A stretch of DNA of 64,000 bases from Paracoccaceae bacterium. Lineage in GTDB: Bacteria > Pseudomonadota > Alphaproteobacteria > Rhodobacterales > Rhodobacteraceae. The stretch covers positions 45,046 to 109,045 of the forward strand of contig JAKVCO010000013.1 of NCBI GenBank assembly GCA_022448245.1. Reading direction: 5' to 3'. Position numbers and translations under genes: made by a program. The notes beneath the pieces are model-generated. The model did not search any database, was not told the DNA's origin, and saw only the letters and a program-made list of their open reading frames with translations. Below are positions 27,941-36,781 of this stretch, one piece after another. Position 1 is the first letter of the stretch, and each line of letters begins with the position of its first letter.

Positions 27941-28084
27941 TTAAGACGCCGAGTGGCGGCAGCTAAGCGGGCCTTTGGGGCCAAGCGTTGATTGCCTGCC
28001 CCGTCTTCGCTAGGCAGGGAGCCCGCGGGATCGAGCCCGCACCTGTCGAAGATGGTTTCGGCCCAAACGTTAGATACGCCGTAG

Positions 28085-29368
28085 ATGAACGACTTTTACA
28101 CGACCGAGACGAAATCCACCCGCGCTTGGGTGCTGCACCCCGATATTCGGACGGATACCCAGCGCCGCTTACCCGAGCACGCTCTGGCCGAGGCCGTGTC
28201 GCTTGCGGTAGCGCTGCCTGACTTGGAGGTTGTGGGCTCTGATGTGGTGCGCCTGCCGAAGGCGCATCCGGGGATGCTCTTTGGGACAGGCAAGATCGAA
28301 GAGCTCGGCGCGATCTTCAAACGCGAAGAGGTGGAGCTGGTGCTGATCGACGGCCCCGTGTCGCCTGTTCAGCAACGCAATCTTGAGCGACAATGGAAAG
28401 TGAAGCTCCTCGACCGGACGGGCCTCATCCTGGAGATATTCTCGGACCGTGCGGCCACACGCGAAGGCGTGCTGCAGGTCGAGATGGCGCATCTGAGCTA
28501 TCAGCGAACGCGCCTCGTGCGGGCGTGGACCCACCTTGAACGTCAGCGCGGTGGCTTGGGCTTTGTGGGCGGCCCCGGTGAGACGCAGATCGAGGCCGAC
28601 CGCCGTGCGATTGATGAACAGCTGACGCGGCTAAAGCGCCAGCTCTCGAAGGTGGTAAAGACCCGTACACTGCACCGGTCCGCGCGTGCCAAAGTGCCCT
28701 ATCCGGTGGTGGCGCTCGTGGGCTACACGAACGCGGGTAAATCCACGCTCTTCAACCGTCTCACAGGCGCGGATGTCATGGCCAAAGACATGCTCTTTGC
28801 CACGCTCGACCCAACGATGCGGGCGGTTCAGCTGCCAGATGGGCTCGACGTGATCCTCTCCGACACGGTGGGCTTCATCTCTGACCTCCCGACGGAGCTT
28901 GTCGCCGCTTTTCGCGCGACGCTTGAAGAAGTCACGGCCGCTGATCTGATTCTGCATGTGCGCGATATCTCGCACCCGGAAACGGAGGAGCAGTCCGAGG
29001 ACGTGGCCGACATTCTGGGCTCCCTCGGGATCGGAGAAGGCATTCCGCAGCTTGAGGTCTGGAACAAGATTGACGGGCTCGACGCGGAGACGCTCGAACT
29101 GCGCCAAAATCAAGCCCAGCGGGAAGATACGATTTTCCTGACGTCTGCGCTGACCGGCGATGGGATGGAGGCGCTGCTCGAGGCGGTGTCCGAGAAGATT
29201 ACGCCGAAAAAGACCCGCGAGGTGGTGCATCTGTCCTTTGCGGATGGTCGCCGGCGCGCGTGGCTCTACGATCAAGGGGTGGTGGTGGAGGAGACGCCCG
29301 GCGAAGACGGTGCTGAGATCTCTGTCGAGTGGACAGCCACGCAATCGGCCCGCTACGCTAAGCTTTGA
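28085..29368 (+). CDS. hflX: GTPase HflX
   Basis: HflX binds the 50S subunit and splits stalled ribosomes under stress. The 427-residue protein has the N-terminal HflX domain (GMLFGTGKIEELGAIFKREEVELVLIDG ... RTGLILEIFSDRAATREG), a coiled-coil linker (RRAIDEQLTRLKRQLSKVVKTR) and the GTPase domain with G1 GYTNAGKST, G3 DTVGF and G4 NKID. It lies downstream of hfq as in many Proteobacteria, but with a terminator between. A small conserved ORF follows after 18 bases. Confidence 0.96.
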   Translation: MNDFYTTETKSTRAWVLHPDIRTDTQRRLPEHALAEAVSLAVALPDLEVVGSDVVRLPKAHPGMLFGTGKIEELGAIFKREEVELVLIDGPVSPVQQRNLERQWKVKLLDRTGLILEIFSDRAATREGVLQVEMAHLSYQRTRLVRAWTHLERQRGGLGFVGGPGETQIEADRRAIDEQLTRLKRQLSKVVKTRTLHRSARAKVPYPVVALVGYTNAGKSTLFNRLTGADVMAKDMLFATLDPTMRAVQLPDGLDVILSDTVGFISDLPTELVAAFRATLEEVTAADLILHVRDISHPETEEQSEDVADILGSLGIGEGIPQLEVWNKIDGLDAETLELRQNQAQREDTIFLTSALTGDGMEALLEAVSEKITPKKTREVVHLSFADGRRRAWLYDQGVVVEETPGEDGAEISVEWTATQSARYAKL

Positions 29369-29386
29369 GCCTGTTGGGAGGCGGAC

Positions 29387-29617
29387 ATGGAAGAGAAACG
29401 CAAAGACCTCGCCGGGGAACGGCAAAAGAAGCTGCTGCGCAAACTGGTGGAGGATCTGAGCTCTGAAGAGCCGGAGCTTTACTACCAGCCAACCTCCTAC
29501 ATCGCGCAGCTGCTGCACGAGCGGATCAAGACGGGCGGGCGCCTGTCGAAGGAAGATCGTGAGCTACTGACCACGCTCAGCGAGCGCGATATCGAGGTGC
29601 TGCTGAGCCTGCGCTAG
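29387..29617 (+). CDS. Small charged cytoplasmic protein of unknown function
   Basis: A 76-residue, highly charged helical protein (MEEKRKDLAGERQKKLLRKLVEDLSSEEPELYYQPTSYIAQLLHERIKTG). It has no signal peptide, membrane helix or domain I recognise. It starts 18 bases after hflX with a GGGAGGCGGAC ribosome site, so it is probably translated from the hflX transcript. Its last four bases overlap the convergent penicillin acylase gene. The amphipathic, charged pattern suggests a protein- or ribosome-binding helix, but that is a guess. Confidence 0.65.
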   Translation: MEEKRKDLAGERQKKLLRKLVEDLSSEEPELYYQPTSYIAQLLHERIKTGGRLSKEDRELLTTLSERDIEVLLSLR

Positions 29618-32073
29618 CGCGGCACGAGGCGCGTGACGCCGATGGCGGCGGCGCGCGCAAGCTCGGGGTCAAGCGACATGGGCACGTATTCGCCCCGGCG
29701 CCAAAGCTCCCCCAGATCATCATAGTGACGCGACAGCGGGTGGCCGGATTGCCCCGTGGAGATGATGAAGACGCTCGAGTCTGGGTCCGCGAAATCGTAG
29801 ACGCCGCGGTAGCCTGCCCCATGCACATTGCGGAAGGGCTGAGGCCCTGTGCCCCGCGTTTTGCCACGCTGAAGGGTGTTGTCGCCGCCGCTCGTCGACT
29901 GGCGGATGTTCACGAGCCACCTGAGGCCCCGGATCGATCCCAGCACGGCATGGTCATGGGTCGCCTCATGGGCATCGCCCCAGCGCAGGGAGGACAGCCG
30001 CGCCGCGCCATAGGTCTCCTCAATCCAGAGGATCGCATCGTCGAGAGCCACGCGCGCCATGTCGGTGCATGTCTCCAGGGGCGCGGATTGGATCACGTCA
30101 CACCAAACGCCCGCGCCGTCGATGTCGCGGTAGACACGTTCGAGGAAAAGCGGCTCGACATGGGTGAACTCGCTTGCGAGCGGGCCCATCTCGTCCCGGA
30201 TCAGGCGCTCCTGCAGGGCGCGCATCCATGCGGCGTAGAGAAGCGGCTCGGGCAGGTGCTCGTTCATCTCACCGTTCCATTCAGCAAGGAGCGTCAGGGC
30301 CTCTTGGCGCTTCCTTTCTGGCGTGCCTGCGGGCGCGGCCTCGCCGGTGAACCAGAGGTCTGCGCCAATGAGCGGCAGAAGGTTCCGCGCGGTGGGCGAT
30401 ACGGTATCGAGCTGGCCTTCGATGAAGCTCTCGCGCGTGTGGACGGCACGGGATTGCATCAGACGCTCCCAGCGCTGCACGCGCTGCGTGTCGCTGTAGT
30501 AAAAGCTGATGTGGTTTGGGAACGGCTCGTCCGTGACCTTGTTGTTGGTGTTGCCGAGGATGCCGCCGGGTGCGCCGATGAACTCCGGATTGTCGGCATA
30601 GGGCAGGCGGCCCTGCCACCGGTTCTCCCCGCGCCAACCGGGCGTGGGCAGGCGGCCTTGCGACTGGTGGCTGATATTGCGTGCCGGTGCGTAGCCGATC
30701 GTCTTCATCGCCACTTCTTCGCTGTCGGCGAGCGTCAGGTTCTGAGCGGGTGCCAGATAGCCTTCAGCTGCGTCTATCGCGTCGCGCACGTTCTTTTGCC
30801 GGGTGATGGCCATGGCCGACGACATCGAGGTGTCTTGGCCATTGAGCACTGTCCAGGCAAGCGAGGCCACATGGCCCGGCGGCGTCACCGTACCCAGATC
30901 GAAATCCTCTGGCGACAAGACGGGGCCGTTCTGCGTCCAGCGCAGGGTGATGGTCACAGGGTCAGATTCTGCGATCTCGATGATCGACTGACGCTCCCTG
31001 AAATCGGCCCAGCCGGTCGGAACACGGTATTGGTTGGGGTTCTCCGGGTTTACCTCTTCAATGAAGACGTCCTGGTCATCGAGATAGGCCGAGGTCAGCC
31101 CCCAACCGAGATCAGCCGAACGCCCCACTAAGAGCACCGGCATCCCCGGGATGGAGCCGCCGATCTGCCCGCCGGAGGCAAGCTCCATCCGGGCGAGATA
31201 CCAAAAGGAGGGCGCGGAAAAACCGAGGTGCGGGTCATTGGCAAGTAGCGTGCCGCCGGACGCGGACCGCGACGGGGCGGCTGCCCAAGCGTTTGAGGCG
31301 CCGCCAAGGCCACGCGACGCGGCCGGTGATAGCGGGTCCATGGCTACGCGTATGTTGCGAAGGCCGGGCACCGTGCCAGGCACGATCTGAGCATAGTCGG
31401 GCAGGGCGGCCACGCCTGCACCCGGAACATCCGGAATGATATCGGCCAGCCGAGGTTCGGGCAGTATGAGGGAGACCCGCGCGCGCAACACCTCTTCCTC
31501 GAGATGTGCAGCCAGTTGCAGGCCCATCAGCTTCTGCACGGCGATGGAATCCGCAGGCGTCCAAGGCGCGATGGACGGCGCAAAAAGGAAGAACTCCGGC
31601 GCGCCACGGCCCAAGGCGCCTTCATTGATCTCGGCCAGACGGGCATTCACGCCAGCGGCATAGGCCTCGAGCGCGGCAAGGGTCTCAGGCGTTTGGGCGG
31701 AGACAGAGCTTTGCGCCAGCGTGTAGAGATCGAGACGCCGCATCAGCCGGTCGATGGGCAGCGTACGCTCGCCAAAGAGCGCGGAAAGCCGCCCCTGCAC
31801 GGTGCGGCGCAGCATCGTCATCTGCCAGAGCCGGTCCTGCGCATGCACATAGCCCAGCCCGAAATAAACATCCGTATCCGAGCTCGCGAAGATATGGGGA
31901 ACGTTGGCCGTATCACGCAAAATTTCGACCTCGGCGCCGAGCCCGGCGGCGGGCACTGTGCGGTCGTAATCCGGCAAAGAACGCGAAAAGACGTAGTAAA
32001 ACAGGGCCGTCACAACCACGCCCAGAACGATCGCCAGTGTGGTCAGCCGCACAAGCCAGCGAAACACGACCAT
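29614..32073 (-). CDS. Penicillin acylase-family amidohydrolase
   Basis: An 819-residue Ntn-hydrolase of the penicillin/acylhomoserine lactone acylase family, which cleaves amide bonds of acylated substrates in the periplasm. An N-terminal hydrophobic segment (LTTLAIVLGVVVTALFYYVFS) exports or anchors it. The expected self-processing site is Gly-Ser-like: GLGGASNAWAAAPSRS, where the Ser before NAW becomes the N-terminal nucleophile of the beta chain. Further family marks are NDPHLGFSAPSFWYLARM and NTNNKVTDEPFPNH. Marine relatives include quorum-quenching AHL acylases, but the substrate cannot be inferred from sequence alone. It is divergent from the dehydrogenase at 32172. Confidence 0.88.
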   Translation of the reverse strand: MVVFRWLVRLTTLAIVLGVVVTALFYYVFSRSLPDYDRTVPAAGLGAEVEILRDTANVPHIFASSDTDVYFGLGYVHAQDRLWQMTMLRRTVQGRLSALFGERTLPIDRLMRRLDLYTLAQSSVSAQTPETLAALEAYAAGVNARLAEINEGALGRGAPEFFLFAPSIAPWTPADSIAVQKLMGLQLAAHLEEEVLRARVSLILPEPRLADIIPDVPGAGVAALPDYAQIVPGTVPGLRNIRVAMDPLSPAASRGLGGASNAWAAAPSRSASGGTLLANDPHLGFSAPSFWYLARMELASGGQIGGSIPGMPVLLVGRSADLGWGLTSAYLDDQDVFIEEVNPENPNQYRVPTGWADFRERQSIIEIAESDPVTITLRWTQNGPVLSPEDFDLGTVTPPGHVASLAWTVLNGQDTSMSSAMAITRQKNVRDAIDAAEGYLAPAQNLTLADSEEVAMKTIGYAPARNISHQSQGRLPTPGWRGENRWQGRLPYADNPEFIGAPGGILGNTNNKVTDEPFPNHISFYYSDTQRVQRWERLMQSRAVHTRESFIEGQLDTVSPTARNLLPLIGADLWFTGEAAPAGTPERKRQEALTLLAEWNGEMNEHLPEPLLYAAWMRALQERLIRDEMGPLASEFTHVEPLFLERVYRDIDGAGVWCDVIQSAPLETCTDMARVALDDAILWIEETYGAARLSSLRWGDAHEATHDHAVLGSIRGLRWLVNIRQSTSGGDNTLQRGKTRGTGPQPFRNVHGAGYRGVYDFADPDSSVFIISTGQSGHPLSRHYDDLGELWRRGEYVPMSLDPELARAAAIGVTRLVPR

Positions 32074-32171
32074 GAGATGCTCCCTCCGGGGCGGCCCGGC
32101 TCATTGACGCGGCCCGGCGCGCCGTTACGTTGCGCGCGAGACTAATCACATCGCACGGAAGGGATAAAGCC

Positions 32172-33044
32172 ATGGCGAAGGTCGCATTTCTAGGTTTGGG
32201 CGTCATGGGCTACCCAATGGCCGGGCATCTCCAAAAGGCCGGACACGAGGTGACGGTGTACAACCGCACCACCGCCAAGGCGGAGAAGTGGGTGGCCGAA
32301 TACGGCGGCGCCATGGGCAAAACCCCCGCCGAGGCGGCGGCGGGCCAGGACTTCGTCATGGCCTGCGTGGGCAACGACGATGACCTGCGCGGCGTGTGCA
32401 TCGGCGAGGGCGGCGCGCTTGCCGCGATGACGGAAGGCGCGATCTTTGTGGATCACACCACGGTGTCGGCCAAAGTCACGCGCGAGATGGAGGCCGAGGC
32501 CTCCGCGCGCGGGCTCCACTTTGTGGATGCGCCCGTCTCCGGCGGCCAAGCGGGGGCCGAGAACGGTCAGCTCGGGATCATGTGCGGTGGCTCCGAGGCC
32601 GCCTATGGCGCGGCTGAGCCCATCATGGAGGTCTATGCCAAGGCCTGCCACCGCATGGGCGACAGCGGCGCGGGGCAGCTCACGAAGATGGTGAATCAGA
32701 TCTGCATCGCAGGTCTGGTGCAGGGCCTCTCCGAGGGTCTGCACTTTGCCGAGAAGGCGGGCCTCGACATCCGCGAAGTCGTCAGCGTGATCTCCCAAGG
32801 CGCGGCAGGCTCCTGGCAGATGTCGAACCGCTACGAGACAATGGCCGATGGGGAGTTCGATCACGGCTTTGCTGTCGATTGGATGCGAAAGGACCTCGGG
32901 ATCTGCCTGCAGACGGCGGATGAGAACGGCGCGTCGCTGCCAGTCGCAGCTCTCGTCGACCAGTTCTACAAGGACGTCCAGAAGATGGGCGGCGGCCGCT
33001 GGGATACCTCAAGCCTTGTCGAGCGCCTGCGCAAGCTTGGCTGA
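32172..33044 (+). CDS. NAD(P)-dependent beta-hydroxyacid dehydrogenase (3-hydroxyisobutyrate dehydrogenase family)
   Basis: A 290-residue oxidoreductase. The Rossmann motif is GLGVMGYPMAGHL at the N-terminus, the substrate loop DAPVSGGQAGAENGQL at about residue 120, and the catalytic lysine region GAGQLTKMVNQ at about 170. The track begins at 32130; I take ATG 32172 because of the GAAGGGA site and family start (MAKVAFLGLGVMG). Possible substrates are 3-hydroxyisobutyrate, tartronate semialdehyde or related acids; the neighbours do not help. It stands alone on the plus strand. Confidence 0.9.
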   Translation: MAKVAFLGLGVMGYPMAGHLQKAGHEVTVYNRTTAKAEKWVAEYGGAMGKTPAEAAAGQDFVMACVGNDDDLRGVCIGEGGALAAMTEGAIFVDHTTVSAKVTREMEAEASARGLHFVDAPVSGGQAGAENGQLGIMCGGSEAAYGAAEPIMEVYAKACHRMGDSGAGQLTKMVNQICIAGLVQGLSEGLHFAEKAGLDIREVVSVISQGAAGSWQMSNRYETMADGEFDHGFAVDWMRKDLGICLQTADENGASLPVAALVDQFYKDVQKMGGGRWDTSSLVERLRKLG

Positions 33045-33187
33045 GGATAACGACTGAGACCCTCATAACCAGTATGTTGCCAGCTATTCCCGGGGTCACC
33101 TTTGGCAGCCTGCTTTGAACTTGGTTCTAAAGTGGCCACATAATGCAACGTGCCACTCGTAGCTCGTACCATCCACACGGAGAAGAA

Positions 33188-33496
33188 ATGAGGTTCCCGC
33201 ATAGTCTTGCCGCCAGTCGAGAGGCAATCGCTCCATTCGCGGCGATACTGCTGTTTCTTTTTGCAAAAGAAATCCTTGGCATAAACGGGCCTGCACTCGC
33301 CTATGGCATCATTGGAATTGTATTCGTGGTGATTTTGGTAAGAGAGGTGCCGCGCCGCATTCTTCGCTTAGCAGTTGTTTTCGGCATGGCAGCAATTGTG
33401 TTCTTTAACAGGGTTGAGCCCGCTTGGTCGGCATCCGGAATTGTGGGCATGGCGGTTTTGATGGCTACCAAGAAGGTGGATGAAACAGATTGCTGA
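33188..33496 (+). CDS. Small polytopic membrane protein of unknown function
   Basis: A 102-residue hydrophobic protein from ATG 33188, which has a GGAGAAG site just upstream (the track start at 33143 is less likely). Three or four helices are visible, for example IAPFAAILLFLFAKEIL and GPALAYGIIGIVFVVILV. No family recognised. Base composition is more AT-rich than the flanking genes (ttctttttgcaaaagaaatcc), and the next small gene shares this, so both may be recent arrivals. It is co-oriented with the gene at 33542 and separated by 45 bases. Confidence 0.55.
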   Translation: MRFPHSLAASREAIAPFAAILLFLFAKEILGINGPALAYGIIGIVFVVILVREVPRRILRLAVVFGMAAIVFFNRVEPAWSASGIVGMAVLMATKKVDETDC

Positions 33497-33541
33497 GTTT
33501 CAGTGTCATTGCCCTAAACGACGAGCGACGAGAGGAATGAA

Positions 33542-33769
33542 ATGCTGAAAGACGCCGTACTCCTCAGCTTTGGGCTATTCCTTATGGGATTGTCGACAGT
33601 GAGCGCGGTCTGGTTCGTTGCAAACAATCCAGAGTACAATTACGGCGATCCCCGAGTGAGTTTGTTTGCCATTCTAGGCGGCGTTGGTGCTTTGATCGGA
33701 ATGGTTGGCCTCTTTCGCCTCCTGACGAGCATTCTGAAGAAAGTAGGGGCTTTTCTTGGCGGCAGCTAA
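33542..33769 (+). CDS. Small two- or three-helix membrane protein of unknown function
   Basis: A 75-residue protein, MLKDAVLLSFGLFLMGLSTVSAVWFVANNPEYNYGDPRVSLFAILGGVGALIGMVGLFRLL, with two clear transmembrane helices separated by a short polar loop, then a basic tail. A strong GAGAGGAA site precedes the ATG. It follows the other small membrane gene and may share its transcript. No known family; the pair could be a two-component membrane unit, but nothing in the sequence shows a function. Confidence 0.55.
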   Translation: MLKDAVLLSFGLFLMGLSTVSAVWFVANNPEYNYGDPRVSLFAILGGVGALIGMVGLFRLLTSILKKVGAFLGGS

Positions 33770-33780
33770 TTGCGATGGCG

Positions 33781-33885
33781 CTATTGCTGCGCCTCCGCGC
33801 CTCCAGCGACCTTATTTGTGAAATCCAGGTAAAGAGGCGCGCCCAGCGCGCCGCTGAGCGGCTCGAATAGCAAGGCGGAGAGCAT
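33781..33885 (-). CDS. Possible 34-residue ORF downstream of livM
   Basis: Too short for the ORF track. After the livM stop the minus strand reads MLSALLFEPLSGALGAPLYLDFTNKVAGGAEAQQ and ends at TAG. Third codon positions are mostly G or C, as in neighbouring genes, which is why I list it. A weak TGGA precedes the ATG. It is not in the livM frame. It could be a real small protein, the tail of a decayed gene, or chance. Confidence 0.25.
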   Translation of the reverse strand: MLSALLFEPLSGALGAPLYLDFTNKVAGGAEAQQ

Positions 33886-33901
33886 TCCAGCAAGGGAGCC
33901 C

Positions 33902-35215
33902 TTACCGCTCAGGTATCAGCCCCCTTGGGAAGAAGCGCAGCATGATTAGCAGCACGAGACCCATGGTGATCAGGCGCATGTGCGGGGCGGCGTCGAGCAG
34001 GTGGTCCTTGAGCGCGGAGCCGTCTGCCAGGGGCGAGGTAAGCACGCTCAGCAGCACTTGCGAGGCAGGCTCCACCTGGATCCAGAGGAACCAGATAACA
34101 AAGCCGCCTAAGACGGCACCGAAGTTGTTGCCCGATCCGCCCACGATCACCATCACCCAGATGAGGAAGGTAAAGCGCAGTGGCTGGTAGGCCGCAGGCG
34201 TGAGCTGGCTATCGAGCGTCGTCATCATCGCGCCCGCCATGCCAAGGATTGCCGAGCCTAGGATGAAGATCTGCAGGTGGCGTGCGGTGACGTCTTTACC
34301 CATGGCCTCGGCCGCGGTCTCGTTATCGCGGATCGCGCGCATCATGCGGCCCCACGGCGAGTTCAGCGCGAGCTGCGCCAGCACCAGCAAAAGGATCAGC
34401 ACGATGGAGAAGAGCACCGCCCATTCCACCCGCACCTGAAGGGCGGAGGCAAAAACGGGGTCGAGGCCCAGCCCCTGCGCGCGCTCCAAGAAGGCAGGAT
34501 CAGCTTGCAGATTGACTTCGTAAGACACAGGTCGCGGGATGCCCACGACGTTCTTGACGCCGCGCGACAGCCAGTCTTCTGCCTTGAGGATGGCGATGAT
34601 GATCTCGGCGATGCCAAGCGTTGCAATGGCGAGATAGTCGGAGCGGAGGCCCAGCGCCGTCTTGCCGATGATCCAAGCCGCACCAGCAGCTATGAGGCCG
34701 CCTGCAGGCCACGCGATCAGCATCGTCAGACCTTCCGCGCCGAAGCCGCCGAGGAAGCCTGTCCCTGCCGGGTTCACAGCCTCGATGGCGTCACGCGCCG
34801 GGTCGAAGAGCTGTCGGTAGATCACGAAGCCCACGATGATGATGCCCGCCACGGCAAGCGATCGCGACCGTCCGGGTTCGAGTTTTCGGTAGGCCACCAC
34901 GGCCGCCACGATCGTGACCGCGCCCATGGTCATGGCCATTGCCATCCGCGCGCCGCCCTCGGCAATCGCCTCTGTGGTGGGGGGCATGCCGATGAGAACA
35001 GCCGCAAGACCGCCCAGTGCCACAAAGCCCATGACACCAATGTTGAAGAGGCCCGCAAATCCCCACTGAAGGTTCACGCCCAGCGACATGATCGCGCTGA
35101 CAAGGCCGAAGTTCAGCAGCGTCAGCGCTGTGTTCACGCCCTGAAAGTAGCCTGTCCCGATGATCAGGATCGCCACCAGAACGAACAGAGACATATCTCG
35201 CAGTGTCAGGGTCAT
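33902..35215 (-). CDS. livM: Branched-chain amino acid-type ABC transporter permease LivM
   Basis: One of two inner-membrane permeases of a HAAT-family ABC importer. The 437-residue protein has many hydrophobic helices and the conserved LivM segments NLQWGFAGLFNIGVMGFVALGG, LGLRSDYLAIATLGIAEIIIAILK, the coupling region RMMRAIRDNETAAEAMGKDVTARHLQIFILGSAILGMAGAM, and the C-terminal ILRFFPRGLIPER. Its ATG overlaps the livH TGA (ATGA). An extra hydrophobic stretch near residues 85-135 makes it longer than E. coli LivM (425). Confidence 0.93.
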   Translation of the reverse strand: MTLTLRDMSLFVLVAILIIGTGYFQGVNTALTLLNFGLVSAIMSLGVNLQWGFAGLFNIGVMGFVALGGLAAVLIGMPPTTEAIAEGGARMAMAMTMGAVTIVAAVVAYRKLEPGRSRSLAVAGIIIVGFVIYRQLFDPARDAIEAVNPAGTGFLGGFGAEGLTMLIAWPAGGLIAAGAAWIIGKTALGLRSDYLAIATLGIAEIIIAILKAEDWLSRGVKNVVGIPRPVSYEVNLQADPAFLERAQGLGLDPVFASALQVRVEWAVLFSIVLILLLVLAQLALNSPWGRMMRAIRDNETAAEAMGKDVTARHLQIFILGSAILGMAGAMMTTLDSQLTPAAYQPLRFTFLIWVMVIVGGSGNNFGAVLGGFVIWFLWIQVEPASQVLLSVLTSPLADGSALKDHLLDAAPHMRLITMGLVLLIMLRFFPRGLIPER

Positions 35216-36225
35216 AGCGCTTTCCCCTTCATGATACCGGTCGGTTTGAACAGAAGAACGATGATGAGAATGCCGAAGCTCACCGCGAATTTGTAATCGG
35301 TGGTCAAAAGCTGGACAAGGCCGTCCGGCTCCAGGCTCTCAGGCAATAGGTAGCCCAGCACCTTCTTCAGCGGGTAGGTCAGCGCGATCTCGGCGAAGGC
35401 GATGACAAAGCCGCCCACAATGGCCCCGATGGGGGAGCCAAGCCCGCCCACGATGGCCGCCGCGAAGATCGGCAGCAGAAGCTGGAAGTAGGTGAAAGCT
35501 TTGTAGGATTTATCGAGGCCGTAGAGCACGCCAGCTGTGGTCGCCAGCGCCGCCACGATCATCCAGGTCACCATCACCACCCGCTCCGGGTTGATGCCGG
35601 ACAGAAGCGCCAAATCCTCGTTATCGGAGAAGGCGCGCATGGACTTGCCCGTGCGTGTGCGGTTCAGGAACCAGAAGAGAAGGGCGACTGCAATGATCGC
35701 CACGACGATGGTAATGGCTTGCGAGGTCCGGAAAGCAAGACCTTCATCGAGGCCCGACCAGTCGCGGAAATCGCGGGCGCGCACGATAAAGCGTTCCCCA
35801 TCGGCAAAGCGGATATCATTCACTCCGATGATGAAGCGCGTGACACCGTTCATGACGAACATCACACCCATTGAGACAATCACGAGGATCACAGGCGATG
35901 CCTTTTGTGCCCTGTAGAAGCGGTAGACCGACCTGTCGGTGAAGACCAAAAGCAGCGCGCAGCCTGCGATGCCAATCGGCAGGGCCAAAAGCGCGGTGGG
36001 AAGCGGTCCCAGCGATACGCCAAGGGATTGCAGCCCCCAGGTGGCGAAGATGACGACCATGGTCCCGAAAGACATGGTGTCGCCGTGGGCGAAGTTTGAG
36101 AACCGCAAGATCCCGTAGACCAGCGTCACCCCAAGCGCACCCAGCGCCAGCTGGCTGCCATAGGCCACACCAGGGATGATGATGAAGTTCAGGATTACGA
36201 TGACGGCATTGAGGATGTCGGTCAC
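35212..36225 (-). CDS. livH: Branched-chain amino acid-type ABC transporter permease LivH
   Basis: The second permease, 337 residues. Typical LivH features: GVAYGSQLALGALGVTLVYGILRFSNFAHGDTMSFG near the N-terminus, the coupling helix TGKSMRAFSDNEDLALLSGINPERVV, and GGLGSPIGAIVGGFVIAFAE. Its stop overlaps the livM start. It lies downstream of a secreted-protein gene (36323) with about 100 bases between. Confidence 0.94.
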   Translation of the reverse strand: MTDILNAVIVILNFIIIPGVAYGSQLALGALGVTLVYGILRFSNFAHGDTMSFGTMVVIFATWGLQSLGVSLGPLPTALLALPIGIAGCALLLVFTDRSVYRFYRAQKASPVILVIVSMGVMFVMNGVTRFIIGVNDIRFADGERFIVRARDFRDWSGLDEGLAFRTSQAITIVVAIIAVALLFWFLNRTRTGKSMRAFSDNEDLALLSGINPERVVMVTWMIVAALATTAGVLYGLDKSYKAFTYFQLLLPIFAAAIVGGLGSPIGAIVGGFVIAFAEIALTYPLKKVLGYLLPESLEPDGLVQLLTTDYKFAVSFGILIIVLLFKPTGIMKGKAL

Positions 36226-36322
36226 GATATCGAGCCTTGTCTACAAGTTCCAAGGAGGGTCATCGCGTGGTGACCCTGAGACAGGGGGGCCTCAAGCGAG
36301 GCCGCATGGCGGGATGCAGCGA

Positions 36323-36730
36323 TCATTCGCGGATATCACAGCGGCCGACCTCGCTCAGCACAAACGCTTCAGCACCCAGAGGGGCCACATGAAGCGAGCG
36401 CATGGCGGTGCCGTCCGGTTGAACCGTGACGAGCTGAGATAGTAGGTTGCCCGAGGGCAGGGCGATGACGAAGCGACGTACCCCGTTCGAGGATGGAATT
36501 TCGAGCATCAGGTCCGAGCGCAGAAGCATCTGCGACGGGCGGCGGTCAGATTGCACAATGCGCCCACCGCGGTTTTCTTCCAGAACGGTCATCGCCTCAT
36601 CCGTGCCCGGCGCGCCACCGGCGGCCCGATCGAAGGAGCACACGATGCTGAAGACCGGATCAGCGGCTTCTTCCTGTGCCGAGGCTGCACCGGCTACCAC
36701 CATCAAGGCTGCAGCTAAAAACGCTCTCAT
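36323..36730 (-). CDS. Secreted protein of unknown function inside the liv cluster
   Basis: A 135-residue protein with a clean signal peptide (MRAFLAAALMVVAGAASA, then QEE). The mature part has two cysteines (SIVCSFDR and EVGRCDIRE), probably a disulfide, and no domain I know. It lies between livF and livH on the same strand with 51 and 97 bases of spacing, so it is probably transcribed with the transporter. Being periplasmic it might touch the binding protein or be an unrelated passenger. Confidence 0.65.
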   Translation of the reverse strand: MRAFLAAALMVVAGAASAQEEAADPVFSIVCSFDRAAGGAPGTDEAMTVLEENRGGRIVQSDRRPSQMLLRSDLMLEIPSSNGVRRFVIALPSGNLLSQLVTVQPDGTAMRSLHVAPLGAEAFVLSEVGRCDIRE

Positions 36731-36781
36731 TTCACCACCCTATTCATTGTCTTCATTTAGCCTCTCAAGACGGCCTGTCCC

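Noticed and set aside
29725-31131. 468-residue plus-strand ORF opposite the penicillin acylase gene
   Set aside because: Shadow frame; His/Arg-rich translation without any domain.
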